25,591 bases of DNA. Source: Trichomonas vaginalis G3. Lineage: Eukaryota; Parabasalia; Trichomonadida; Trichomonadidae. Positions within the stretch are counted from its first letter, which is position 1; the number at the start of each line of letters is the position of its first letter. Shown here in pieces: positions 1-8,795 of the stretch. The stretch spans positions 1 through 25,591 of the forward strand of contig NW_026529294.1 in NCBI RefSeq assembly GCF_026262505.1. The letters are read 5' to 3'. The translations under genes and the position numbers were made by a program. The notes beneath the pieces were generated by a model. The model was not told the origin of the DNA. It did not search any database and saw only the letters and a list, made by a program, of their open reading frames with translations.

Positions 1-1985
1 TTGTTGAGGGTCAAGATTTTTCGGCTGTTCCAAATCTTCATCTAGTTCTGTGAAGTTAGTTTCCAAAGGAGTGACTTGTTCGTTTCCTTCAGGCTCTTCT
101 AGCTGTTGTTGCTGAACTATTTCTTCCATGTCTGGTTGTATCTGAACTTCTTCCTGTGGAGTTTCTTGTACCTCATCTGCTGGCATTTCATATATTCCGA
201 GACCGTTTTCAACAATTTCCCTATCTACGTCATCCGCATTCATAAGCTTTTGTTCTTTCGTTCCGTCTCTATTTTTTACGCGTTTCATGACGAAAGTTGT
301 ATTGTCATTTAGCTCTGACATCAAATATCTCGGAGTAAATTCGTTCATGTCATTTGGATGATATGCTATTAAATCATATCCCTTAGCGAGCTTGTATTTT
401 CCAGGTTTGAAATTATATCCCATTTGGTGCTGAGTCATAAAGCTAAATAGGTTCGGGTCAGTATTTCCATCCTTGAACTTTCCAATAGCTTCTTTATATC
501 TGTCACTAAAGTCAATAGTATCTGGGAAACCACACTCTTCTTTAAGCATTTTTAAGAATTCTTGGTTTCCTTGTTCTCTACTTCTTTTATGTCCTTGCTC
601 TGTTTGTGGTTGTTGTGCTGGTTGTGGAGGTGGTTGCTGTGCTGGTTGTTGTTGTTGTGCTGGATTTTGAACTGTTGGTTGTTGTGCAGGGTTTTGAACT
701 GTTGGTTGTTGTGTTGGTTTTGGTGCATGCCTGTGTCTGTGTCCATGTGACGATGTAAATGTTCTAGGTAGTCCTGGTGCAGGTGCTTCTCTTGGAGGGT
801 TTGGTGGTATATAAGTTCCACCAGCTGGCACATATGTTCCATCTGCAGCGTAATGTCCTACCTGACTTTTCGTTCTTAAGAAAGCATTTACTAGGTCTGT
901 TTTGGTCTGTTGTAACTCTTTTTCTTGACTTTTCACAACAGTTGCTCTAACGGCGTCATAGGCACTTTGAACTGCCTGTCTCGTTGCTGCATCTGTTATT
1001 TTCGTCATATTTTGTGCTACTTCTTTTAACTCGTTGTCGAAACTTCAAACACTTCAGTTTTCTTTCCAGATGAGAAGTCGTTCACTTGTTTCACCTTACT
1101 ATGAAGAGCTTCGAAGGCGTTCTTAAAGTCAGCATTTGTTAAAGCTTCATTTGAACTGTCTTCATCCGCTTGTATTTTTGTCCTTATTGACCCTATGAGT
1201 TGGGCTGCTTTAGCGTTGGCTTGGGCATCTAACCAGTCATTGTTGGCTTTTATATATTCTGCGCTTTTCATTGCCTTTTGCATAGCCGCGTCGTTATTTT
1301 TACTTTCTTGTGCTAAGTTTTCATACTGTACGGTTTGGTTTTGCAACTGTAAAAGTTTTTCTGCCTTTACATTTGCTTCAACTTCTTTTTTATACTCATC
1401 GCTATCCATATATGTCTTCAGGGCTTTTTGTTTTATTTCTTCATCTTTCAGTACTTTATATTGAGTAGTATGGTTTTTCAAATTTATGACATCTTGTTCC
1501 ATTTTTGCTACTTCTGCTGCTTTTTCTGACACTTTTTTCGCATATTCCTCTGTACTTAGTTCTTTCAGTTGTTCTTCTTTCTTCTTTTTCTCTACGTTTA
1601 ACTCATTGAGTTTCTTTGTGTGTCTGTCATATTCTAGTTTCTTTTCGTTTTCACTTATTTGTTTCTGTATGTCTATGTTTGACTTTTTGACATCTGTTAT
1701 TTGATTTTTGAGTGAACTCAAATTCATTTGACTTTGAGGGTTATAAGCTGTTCCGTCTGCAGCTCCACCATAGCCTGCCATTTTCGCTAAAAGTGCCGCT
1801 CTTAAACCTCCACTCTGTGCACCAATAACTCGGTTTAAAAGCATAGGGTTGCTTGACATTTGTTGCAACATAGTGGGGTCATTCAGCATTTGTTGTTGCA
1901 ACTGTTGTTGTGGTGTCAGTTTTACTATTGGATGTTTCAATGCTCTCTTCCTCTTACGTATATTCTTACGTAGCTTACGTGGCAT
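1..1985 (-). pseudogene. Coiled-coil structural-type protein gene, copy A (partial, interrupted)
   Basis: The gene starts at the ATG ending at 1985 and runs leftward past the window edge. Parts seen in order are a very basic N-terminus rich in Arg and Lys (first 20 residues), a Gln-rich stretch (about 25-40), a short Gly/Ala patch (about 70-80), and then more than 200 residues rich in Lys, Glu, Ala and Gln with heptad character, typical of a long coiled coil. Further left come a Pro/His/Gln-rich low-complexity segment and a more globular acidic segment. I recognise no enzymatic domain. A virion-associated, DNA-binding or scaffolding role is possible from the basic head and long coiled coil, but this is inference. 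The start is supported by the TCACTT motif a few bases upstream and by the same start in copy B. The gene has about two breaks, which may be sequence error. Confidence 0.6.
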
Positions 1986-2255
1986 TTTAAGTGAAGTTAA
2001 AAAGCGGTTTTTGACAGATGTTTATATGACACTTTTTGTTCAGCACAAAAAACTACTCGGTCAACAGCGACGACTCTCAAAAACCGTTGTGTAAAAAGTT
2101 TTACCGTTGGACAAAAAAGTATATATAGAAAACAAAAAACGTTTATAGTTCATTCAATATTTGAGATGGAACGGTTTTCCAACGGTAACTATTAAATAAA
2201 ATAAAAAAATAGAGGGGGTCTCCGTTGACGAAAACGGTTTATTTTAAACTTTTCT
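1986..2255. promoter_or_regulatory. Divergent promoter with six AACGG (Myb-like) boxes, copy A
   Basis: The only spacer between the two divergent genes is 270 bp. AACGG cores lie at 2084-2088 and 2104-2108 (minus orientation), 2170-2174 and 2181-2185 (plus), 2222-2226 (minus) and 2233-2237 (plus). Four read CAACGG, matching the general Myb site YAAC(G/T)G. They fall in pairs 20, 11 and 11 bp apart, about one or two helical turns. A TATA-like tract lies at 2120-2127. TCACTT next to the minus-strand ATG resembles the trichomonad initiator; I see no clear initiator before the plus-strand ATG. Trichomonad Myb proteins are known to bind AACG-containing sites. Bidirectional control by a Myb factor is my inference. 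The spacer is preserved in copy B without length change. Confidence 0.55.
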
Positions 2256-3719
2256 ATGAGTAGTCCGAAAAAAACAGTTTATTTTTGTCTAATGGAAGGA
2301 AGAAAAAGTGTCGCAAACAATTCGTCGACTACCTCTGCAGTTAAAGTTCCTACAACTTATGTCTCACCATTCTCAAAACCCTTACAACCTCCTATAATAC
2401 CAAAGCAACTTCCTCATACAATTGCAAACAATTCGTCGACTACCTCTGCAGTTAAAGTTCCTACAACTTATGTCTCACCATTCTCAAAACCCTTACAACC
2501 TCCTATAATACCAAAGCAACTTCCTCATACAATTGCAAACAATTCGTCGACTACCTCTGCAGTTAAAGTTCCTACAACTTATGTCTCACCATTCTCAAAA
2601 CCCTTACGACCTCCTATAATACCAAAGCAACTTCCTCATACAATTGCAAACAAATTGTCCAACAATTTGAGTTCTTCTTCTCAAAACACAACAGATACAG
2701 CTCAGCCAACAGGTCAAGCAACAACAACTATCGGAACAGAAGCATTTTCAGAAGAAGTTCATACCAATCAGACTCCAATCGAACATACAGAAACACAACC
2801 ACCCGAAAATACAGAAACACATCCAATCGAACATACAGAAACACATTCTGCAATGACCACTAGGTCGCAAACACGATATCTCGCCTTTTGCAAACAATTT
2901 AAGTCTCAAATTCAAGACACACAAGATAGCGACACTCCTCTTTCAGAGAAAGTTCGTAGAAAATACGCAAAGCAAAGGTTAGAATTGTTAGATAAGTTAA
3001 ATGAACAGTGGGGTTCAGAAGACAATCGAGATTATAACGAGATGTTTCAAGCTGTCATGGATGCCATTCAGCCTCTTGAAAACGAAATCAAAGACCCTGG
3101 CGTACTTGTTGACATGTTTGCTTCATATTTACCCGTTACTGCCAATCTCATAGCGTTGCAAGCTATTGACCAGTTCATTCACTTGTTTCCAAAGAACTTG
3201 CAGAAGCATTTACAAGAAGTTAAAGTTGCTGAATTTGTCCGTTTATATCCAAATTCATACAATTATTTGGAAGAATTGAATGAACATGGTGAAAGGTCAT
3301 TCTATTTATATTTCTACACAAAAGACAACCAGTCAAAACGACTATACTGCATTGAACCTATGCCTCAATTCGTAGACAATTTCCACGTTATAACAACTGT
3401 TGCTTTAGATATTCCTGCCAGAGTTCCATATGGAGGAACAGTAACTATCTCAAGCTTTCCCAAGGGCTATAAAGGAAAGCCTCTCACAATTGCAAAATTC
3501 ACACACAGCAGTTGCCAATTTGTTCAAGATGTCGAGTTCCATTTCCTCAACAATACGACTTTCATCATAGAGACTCCTCAAGAAGGTATATACAAAGTTT
3601 TCATTGCAGGATTTGTTGATCCCAATGGCGAAGAAGAAGAAGTCGAAGAAATCCTCACCTCAGAGAGCGAAGAAGAAGAAAATTTCCAAGACATTCAAGA
3701 TTCAGAATATACCGAATAA
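2256..3719 (+). CDS. 487-residue repeat-bearing protein of the mobile element, copy A
   Basis: The open frame is intact, from an ATG to a TAA that sits inside TAAA. I do not recognise the family. Residues 20-130 are three tandem 37-residue repeats rich in Ser, Thr and Pro with a PPIIP core. Residues 174-197 are three 8-residue repeats of the PIEHTETH type. Residues about 200-340 are charged and look helical. Residues about 340-455 look beta-rich, with alternating hydrophobic residues and Gly/Pro turns, and the last 28 residues are strongly acidic. There is no signal peptide or membrane segment. A disordered head, a beta-sandwich-like body and an acidic tail would suit a minor virion or fibre-type protein, but that is inference with low certainty. 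It shares a divergent promoter with the coiled-coil gene. An identical 487-residue product is encoded at 9807-11270. Confidence 0.8.
   Translation: MSSPKKTVYFCLMEGRKSVANNSSTTSAVKVPTTYVSPFSKPLQPPIIPKQLPHTIANNSSTTSAVKVPTTYVSPFSKPLQPPIIPKQLPHTIANNSSTTSAVKVPTTYVSPFSKPLRPPIIPKQLPHTIANKLSNNLSSSSQNTTDTAQPTGQATTTIGTEAFSEEVHTNQTPIEHTETQPPENTETHPIEHTETHSAMTTRSQTRYLAFCKQFKSQIQDTQDSDTPLSEKVRRKYAKQRLELLDKLNEQWGSEDNRDYNEMFQAVMDAIQPLENEIKDPGVLVDMFASYLPVTANLIALQAIDQFIHLFPKNLQKHLQEVKVAEFVRLYPNSYNYLEELNEHGERSFYLYFYTKDNQSKRLYCIEPMPQFVDNFHVITTVALDIPARVPYGGTVTISSFPKGYKGKPLTIAKFTHSSCQFVQDVEFHFLNNTTFIIETPQEGIYKVFIAGFVDPNGEEEEVEEILTSESEEEENFQDIQDSEYTE
2313..2645 (+). repeat. Three tandem 111-bp in-frame repeats in the 487-residue gene (copy A)
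   Basis: Units begin at 2313, 2424 and 2535, each exactly 111 bp (37 codons). By eye the units are almost identical at the nucleotide level; the third differs by encoding Arg in place of Gln in the PPIIP region. Such uniformity, including third codon positions, points to recent tandem expansion or ongoing homogenisation. Confidence 0.95.
2775..2846 (+). repeat. Three tandem 24-bp repeats encoding an 8-residue motif (copy A)
   Basis: Residues 174-197 read as three octapeptides, PIEHTETQ, PPENTETH and PIEHTETH. They form a second, independent set of short repeats in the low-complexity head of the same protein. Confidence 0.85.
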
Positions 3720-3808
3720 AAAAACAATTTAAGACTAAAAATTTAATTTTATTATAATATTTTATTTTTTTCATCTGGTCTTTGTCTCATTCCTCCTCTA
3801 GTTTCTTA

Positions 3809-3845
3809 GGGGCTAGAGGGCACGAAGTGCCTGGAAGCCCCACTA

Positions 3846-3876
<31 letters not shown>
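3809..3876. repeat. Element terminus: GC-rich hairpin followed by a T-run (copy A)
   Basis: Bases 3809-3841 form an imperfect hairpin (GGGGCT pairing with AGCCCC, then GGCAC with GTGCC around a GAA loop). An alternative pairing is CCTCTAG at 3795-3801 with CTAGAGG at 3813-3819. A pure T-run of 29 bases follows at 3848-3876. The GC-rich patch stands out in very AT-rich DNA. It marks where copies A and B stop being alike, so it is the outer edge of the mobile element; the T-run is either the target site or part of the terminus. Confidence 0.7.
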
Positions 3877-3878
<2 letters not shown>

Positions 3879-3977
3879 TTTATTATAAAATGATATTTAA
3901 AAAATATGTATAATTATTGAATTAATTTTTGATAAGGAGTCAAAAAATTTTTGACAAAATTGAAATATATTTAAGCT

Positions 3978-4815
3978 AAGAATTGGTGGTGTGAGATACT
4001 ATTTCATGCAATAGTACTCACACCCTTCAATTCTTCCTATGGCGTCGAGAAAATTTTGGTGAAATGCGACGACATTTCGCCAAAATTTCTCGACGCCATA
4101 TAGAGAACTATAGTCTGCGAGGTACTGATTCTATCTATGTACCTCGCAGGCTATAGTCCCCAGCCAAAATGGTTAAAAATTGTTGTGCATGAAAAATAGC
4201 ATGACTTCACTTCTGATAAAAAGTGACAGTATTTGACAGTGTTTGACATCTATTTGTCATATTTGAAAAATGGAGAATAATGATGTAAGGTATACACTAA
4301 TTAAAATTATTTGAGATGAAAATTTGAAGTGAAAATAAAATTTTATTTTTTTTTAAAAAAAATCATTAATATGTGATGTTTTAAATTTGTTATTATTAAT
4401 TAATATCTGAAACTATTGAATTATAACAGTTTATATGTTCTCAATTTAAAAAAAATTGTGAAGAATTTATATTTTTGGAGAAGGGTGTTTAACATTTGTG
4501 AGTGAGAATGCAAGTAGAAGTTTGGTGTTTTAAGGCTAAGTTAATATAGATTTGCTATTGCTATATATGTGAATATGTTGTGTTATAATACAAGATATAA
4601 AAATATATTATTAAAATTTTCGACGCCATATAGAGAACTATAGTCTGCGAGGTACTGATTCTATTTATGTGCCTCGCAGACCGTAGTTCTCAGCCAAAAT
4701 GGCTAAAAAATGGGTGCAATGTAAAAAATTGCACCCAATTTTTAGCCATTTTGGCTAGGAATTGGAGGGTGTGAGTACTATCGTTTGTAATAGTTTCTCA
4801 CACCCTCTAATTCTT
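3978..4815. repeat. Tandem-hairpin element: two arrays of short perfect or near-perfect palindromes
   Basis: The first array is hairpin H1 (3978-4035), H2 (4038-4100, stem about 28 bp, six-base loop), H3 (4105-4159) and the first half of H4 (about 4160-4190). After about 420 bp of plain AT-rich DNA, the second array is the last half of H2 (about 4613-4630), H3 (4633-4691), H4 (4692-4756) and H1 (4757-4815). H1, H2, H3 and H4 have unrelated stems of about 20-29 bp, almost touching each other. The two arrays keep one circular order, H1-H2-H3-H4-H1. It has no ORF. It could be a fold-back or MITE-like element or the remnant of a longer palindrome array split by an insertion or deletion. Confidence 0.75.
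4191..4612. other. AT-rich spacer between the two hairpin arrays, no gene seen
   Basis: About 420 bp, mostly A and T, with short A- and T-runs. No ORF of useful length, no RNA gene and no clear terminal repeats were seen inside it. Confidence 0.6.
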
Positions 4816-5775
4816 CGTATATACACATTATAAAATCATTCAAAACGATACACATATTTTCTAAAAAACAATCCGAAAATTTTATTATGATAATTTATTA
4901 AACTTTAATCTAATTCTTAAACCAATTGAATATATCGAATAACACAATTAATTGAATACATCTTTTGAAATTGAAAAGAAAAATTAATAAAAATAAAAAA
5001 CTGAACTTTATTAAATAAAGAAAAGGTATGAAAAGAAGTTTGAAAACAATAAAAAAATAATGTGATTGTTGATAAACGATTTTTATTTCGACAATTATTA
5101 GAAAGGATTATGATAGAGTTTGTAAAATATGTTCGATCTGTGTATGTCAAATCGTGCCAAGTTAAGTATACTAGGGACACAAATTGAGACGAGAAAAGCA
5201 AATTGAGAGGAAAAAACCGTTCAAAATGTTGTAAACTTTTGAATTTTAGCCCAAAAATCGCGTTCTTATTTTTGACCTATTCAATTAATAATTTTAGTTT
5301 AAATAAAAAATAATTGTTTAGTCTAACGACGACATTCTTTTGGAATAGGAAACAAGATGATTTAAAGGTGCACCCGTATATACGTTTATTTGAGAGGAGG
5401 AGGATTACCCTCTCAATTTTGAGGGATTCGTTAGTTTATTTTCTCGATGAATATGCAATAAAATTTGATTTTTACCTTATCAATATACTTCATATAATAT
5501 ACACATGTTCATGTAAAAACTTTTTTCCAAAATCCTCAGGAATTAAGGGATTTTTGAATTTTAATAGGGTTGCTAGATTCCCGACGATAGGTGTCTTGGA
5601 AGATTTGCCTGGTGTCATCATAGTGTCTTTAAATCAAAAATTTTATTTTCGAGTTAGTTTTATCGATTTTTCAATAAAAAACATTTCTAAAACAAGAAAA
5701 TAAAACGATAAAATATTTATATTTTATATAAGGATCTTATATATTTAAAATAAATATCATTTTATTTTTTTCATT
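4816..5775. other. AT-rich flank without a supportable gene
   Basis: Two open frames cross this stretch (4917-5201 minus, 5314-5703 plus). The plus-strand one starts at TTG rather than ATG, and both encode Phe/Ile/Asn/Lys-rich products typical of translated AT-rich DNA with no recognisable motif. I see no RNA gene. It is probably host intergenic DNA or old unrecognisable element sequence. Confidence 0.5.
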
Positions 5776-5866
5776 GGTGTCTGTCAAACCATAATACACT
5801 ATTCAAAAATTCAATGTGTCTTGCGGCTTCAAAAGACACCTTCAAATTGAATGATAGCACAGACAC
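5776..5866. repeat. Imperfect long hairpin
   Basis: Nested inverted repeats: outer arms GTGTCTGT and ACAGACAC, inner arms ATTCAA with TTGAAT and GTGTCTT with AAGACAC, around a short loop. It resembles the hairpins at 3978-4815 in style, but its stem sequence is unrelated. It may be a small MITE-like relic. Confidence 0.5.
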
Positions 5867-6841
5867 TATTGAGTTTTACCCATTTTATTTAGTTTTTACC
5901 CTTTTTATTTTTAAGAATTAATGAATAAAACAGCCGTTTTGCTATAACCTCAATCACTTTTATTTATTATTTTAAATATTATTTAATTTTATTATTTGAA
6001 TAGGCAAACTTATATTTGAGAAGCTCAATTTGAGACCACTTAATACATTGAAATATCATAAATATTGAAATATTAAAAAGTGTATTTCAAAATATTGAAA
6101 TTATAAAAATTTATAATACTGAAATTGAGACAAATTAATAAATTCAATGTGTTTTTTTGAAATAACTCTCAAATATTATTTTTTTGTTTATTTAATGATG
6201 AATAAATATGATTGCTTTAGTCAATCATAAAAACTAATTCAAGTTTAAAATAATGAAAGGATAATTTAATCGTTTTTTAAAATACAATTATTTTTTGTTA
6301 TAGACCGAAAATAGATTTTTTCGGTTTTCTCTTCAAATAATTGAAAGAATGATACTATTATAGGTTTATTATATTATATAGCATATACTCATGCTATAGC
6401 CGAAAATTATAAGTTTTGAGAAGATTGAATATAACACAAATAAATTTGAATGTAAGTTAAATTGCTTGTTGTTTTTAATAGCTATTTAATGAGAAATCCA
6501 ATATTGCAAAATTCAAATTGAATGATTGAAAGAACAGAAAAAGTCATTCTTTTCAATTTCGAATATGTTTCATTGTATTTATAATTATATGGCAAATAAG
6601 ATATTTAAACTTGATTTTTGAAGGGAAATTCACAAAATTGAATGAATTCAAATAATTTTTATTCAAAAATAAACTAGTTATTTGAGTTTAATACTAATTA
6701 TCTATTCAAACTACAAAGTTTGTAATTTAAAATATTTTGTGAGATCAGATTGAATTAATTCAAGGTTCTTTTTAATTAATATTAATGACCATATTACGCA
6801 TTTTCGAACATTCTAAACCAAATATATAAAAATGGGAGACG
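5867..6841. other. Very AT-rich stretch, nothing recognised
   Basis: Short AT-rich words, weak local inverted repeats and no ORF of credible composition. I see no gene, RNA or element boundary here. Confidence 0.5.
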
Positions 6842-7365
6842 AATGTTAAATTTGCTAGACATGGGGGAGTTGTCTGCAAAGTTTTAGCTCTTATCTCTAA
6901 CAAAAAATTAATTTTTAAAAAAATGACCGAATACGTTTCACAGCGAGAAAAAAATAAAAGGCAAGATAGAATTTTCTAGACATAAAGAAGTTGTTTACCG
7001 AGTTTTAGCTCTTATCTCTAACAAAAAATTAATTTTTAAAAAAATGACCGAATACGTTTCACAGCGAGAAAAAAATAAAAGGCAAGATAGAATTTTCTAG
7101 ACATAAAGAAGTTGTTTACCGAGTTTTAGCTCTTATCTCTAACAAAAAATTAATTTTTAAAAAAATGACCGAATACGTTTCACAGCGAGAAAAAAATAAA
7201 AGGCAAGATAGAATTTTCTAGACATAAAGAAGTTGTTTACCGAGTTTTAGCTCTTATCTCTAACAAAAAATTAATTTTTAAAAAAAATGACCGAATACGT
7301 TTCACAGCGAGAAAAAAATAAAAGGCAAGATAGAATTTTCTAGACATAAAGAAGTTGTCTACCAA
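6842..7365. repeat. 121-bp minisatellite, about 4.3 units
   Basis: The word GTTTTAGCTC recurs at 6881, 7002, 7123 and 7244, exactly 121 bp apart, and a diverged version follows at 7366 after a 122-bp step caused by one extra A. Inner units look identical; the outer edges (about 6842-6880 and after about 7350) are diverged. That is the usual pattern of a tandem array expanding from its centre. There is no spacer variation and no reading frame of interest. Confidence 0.9.
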
Positions 7366-7776
7366 GTGTCAGCTGTTACTTCTTCTCAATACTGATATAA
7401 AATAAAAATCTTTATTATTTATTTAACCTTTATTGTTTCATTAAACTTCATTTATTTTATATTATAGTTTTATTCTTTTAGCTACTTGTAAACTAATCTA
7501 ATTTTATATCATCATTTTACCGGATTATTCTTCAGTACATCGATTGTGTATCTAAAATAATATCATTATCCTTATTCTGTTTTTTCCAAAATTCTTTTAA
7601 ATATCTTTTTTGGTTAGATTACTTTATACTTTTTACTTTTATTTTTTAATTTCAAAAAAAAAATTTGGTGATTGTTCTATTCTGTTACAATGTGCATTAT
7701 CATATTCTAATGAATTATTCATTACATACATTTAAAAAAACTTGTTAAAAATGAAATTAAAAAATTATGTTTATTA
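7366..7776. other. AT-rich DNA between minisatellite and integrase
   Basis: About 410 bp dominated by A and T. No gene is seen. It contains the point (about 7738) where the inverted copy in the right half of the window ends, because the window itself ends there. Confidence 0.5.
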
Positions 7777-8652
7777 TTACGCTGTGAATGTGTCAACAGC
7801 GGTCATGCCTGTATCTGTATCCCATATTTGCCACAACCTTTCTGTATCTGCATTTGTGTATTTCGGTTTCAGCTGATACATTTGATTTGGCGTGTAATTT
7901 GTTCCAGTTAATGGATTAATTGGGAGATCTTCATGCGGTGTGTTATTATTGTACTCCCAAATAAAGGCAGGAATAGCCTGAATGCTTTGGCAGCGCTCCA
8001 ATGTCGGCCAGAATCTCTCAATCTTCCCATTTTGGTAGGGAGAATGAGAGTCTGTATGCCGCCATTGGACGCCCCAAAGATCAAGTAGATCTTGAAAGGC
8101 GCCCCTATTTTCTGAACCGTTGTCGGTCCAGAAACAATAAGGGGCGCCAAATTCAATGAAGGCGGAAGCCGCAACGTTCGCTGTCGTCGCTGCCAGCATA
8201 TCTGGTATTTGTATACACGCTAGGACTTTGCGGCTAAAATCGTCGATTATGCCATAAATATACTGGCCACGAACACCCCTAAAATAATGAACATCTGCGT
8301 GCCAGATAAGATTGGGTGAAAGCGCCCAATATCTTACTGCTGTTTCTGGCCCGGCATGCTCTAATCGCGTCTTGGTGAAATGATTTTCTTTGAAGTATCT
8401 GCGTACTTCTCTATAAGATAAATCAATTTGTTGTATCATAAGACGAAATGGTGGAAGTGAACTCAAAATAAGAGTAATTAGGTTATTTTGCCGACCAAAT
8501 ATATTTACAAGGCAAAATATCATATTACATGTCAACCTATTATCAGTATGTTTTGATAAAAAAAATTTATCAAATATCATATTAAAATTAACATCTATAT
8601 CTATATCAATATCTACACTATAAATTTTTTTATTCAATATCATAGATTTCAA
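7777..8652 (-). CDS. rve/DDE integrase-type transposase (catalytic core)
   Basis: The 291-residue frame contains a retroviral-type integrase core (RNase H fold) that cuts and joins element ends. Catalytic residues are D120 (in HADVHYF), D177 (in WTDNGS) and E212 (in GKIERFW), with 34 residues between the second Asp and the Glu by my count, near the usual 35. The frame closes with tandem TAA codons. The core from about residue 75 is clearly more GC-rich than its surroundings. The first 75 residues are AT-rich and low-complexity and are probably not true protein; no zinc-binding HHCC or helix-turn-helix is seen ahead of the core. It lies outside the terminus of copy B, next to the 858-bp element. 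Polinton, Ginger-like or IS481-like integrases are all possible; I cannot decide between them. Confidence 0.75.
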   Translation of the reverse strand: MKSMILNKKIYSVDIDIDIDVNFNMIFDKFFLSKHTDNRLTCNMIFCLVNIFGRQNNLITLILSSLPPFRLMIQQIDLSYREVRRYFKENHFTKTRLEHAGPETAVRYWALSPNLIWHADVHYFRGVRGQYIYGIIDDFSRKVLACIQIPDMLAATTANVAASAFIEFGAPYCFWTDNGSENRGAFQDLLDLWGVQWRHTDSHSPYQNGKIERFWPTLERCQSIQAIPAFIWEYNNNTPHEDLPINPLTGTNYTPNQMYQLKPKYTNADTERLWQIWDTDTGMTAVDTFTA

Positions 8653-8795
8653 AAATTTATTTCAATTTTAAATTAATTTATGGTTTTCATCAAAATTGTT
8701 TTTTATTAAAAAGCATGTTTCACAATTTTTACGGTTTCTTTCAAAAGTTATAAAAAGAGAGTCAATAAGAAATTTCAACGCTTCAAGAAGGAATC

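Larger units (their letters stand above)
1..3848. mobile_element. Copy A: end of a Polinton/Maverick-like multi-gene element (partial)
   Basis: This is one terminal portion of a large DNA element, cut off by the left edge of the window. It holds a coiled-coil gene (minus), a divergent promoter, a 487-residue gene (plus), and a terminus with a GC-rich hairpin before a T-run. The same block recurs inverted at 9678-13508, and similarity stops at the T-run in both places, which defines the element's end. Read inward, the terminus starts AGGTAGTGGGG. Polinton termini commonly start with AG and make 6-bp target duplications, and a homopolymer target would hide such a duplication. No polymerase, ATPase, protease or major capsid gene is visible, so the family is inferred. 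The copy looks young because it is near-identical to copy B. It carries about two breaks, all in the coiled-coil gene. Confidence 0.5.

Noticed and set aside
562-750. Cys/Trp/Leu-rich open frames opposite the coiled-coil gene (also 12765-13036 minus)
   Set aside because: They are antisense shadows of the Gln/His-rich repeats; their composition is forced by CAA/CAC-rich coding on the other strand.
2256-3719. Ciliate genetic code (Tetrahymena Tlr-type element)
   Set aside because: Gln is encoded by CAA/CAG and the long frames end in TAA in the standard way; no sign of reassigned stop codons.
3809-3876. Bacterial-style intrinsic terminator (hairpin plus T-run)
   Set aside because: The look is similar, but the gene context and the flanks are eukaryotic, the T-run is too long, and it coincides with the mobile element boundary in both copies.
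3848-3876. Poly(A) tail of a LINE-type retroelement
   Set aside because: The run is T on the strand of the adjacent gene, so it does not lie at the 3' end of that transcript, and no reverse transcriptase is present.
5314-5703. 129-codon open frame on the plus strand
   Set aside because: It starts at TTG, has AT-driven amino acid composition, no recognisable motif and no promoter-like sequence.
6842-7365. CRISPR-like array
   Set aside because: The 121-bp units are directly contiguous with no unique spacers, and the setting is eukaryotic.
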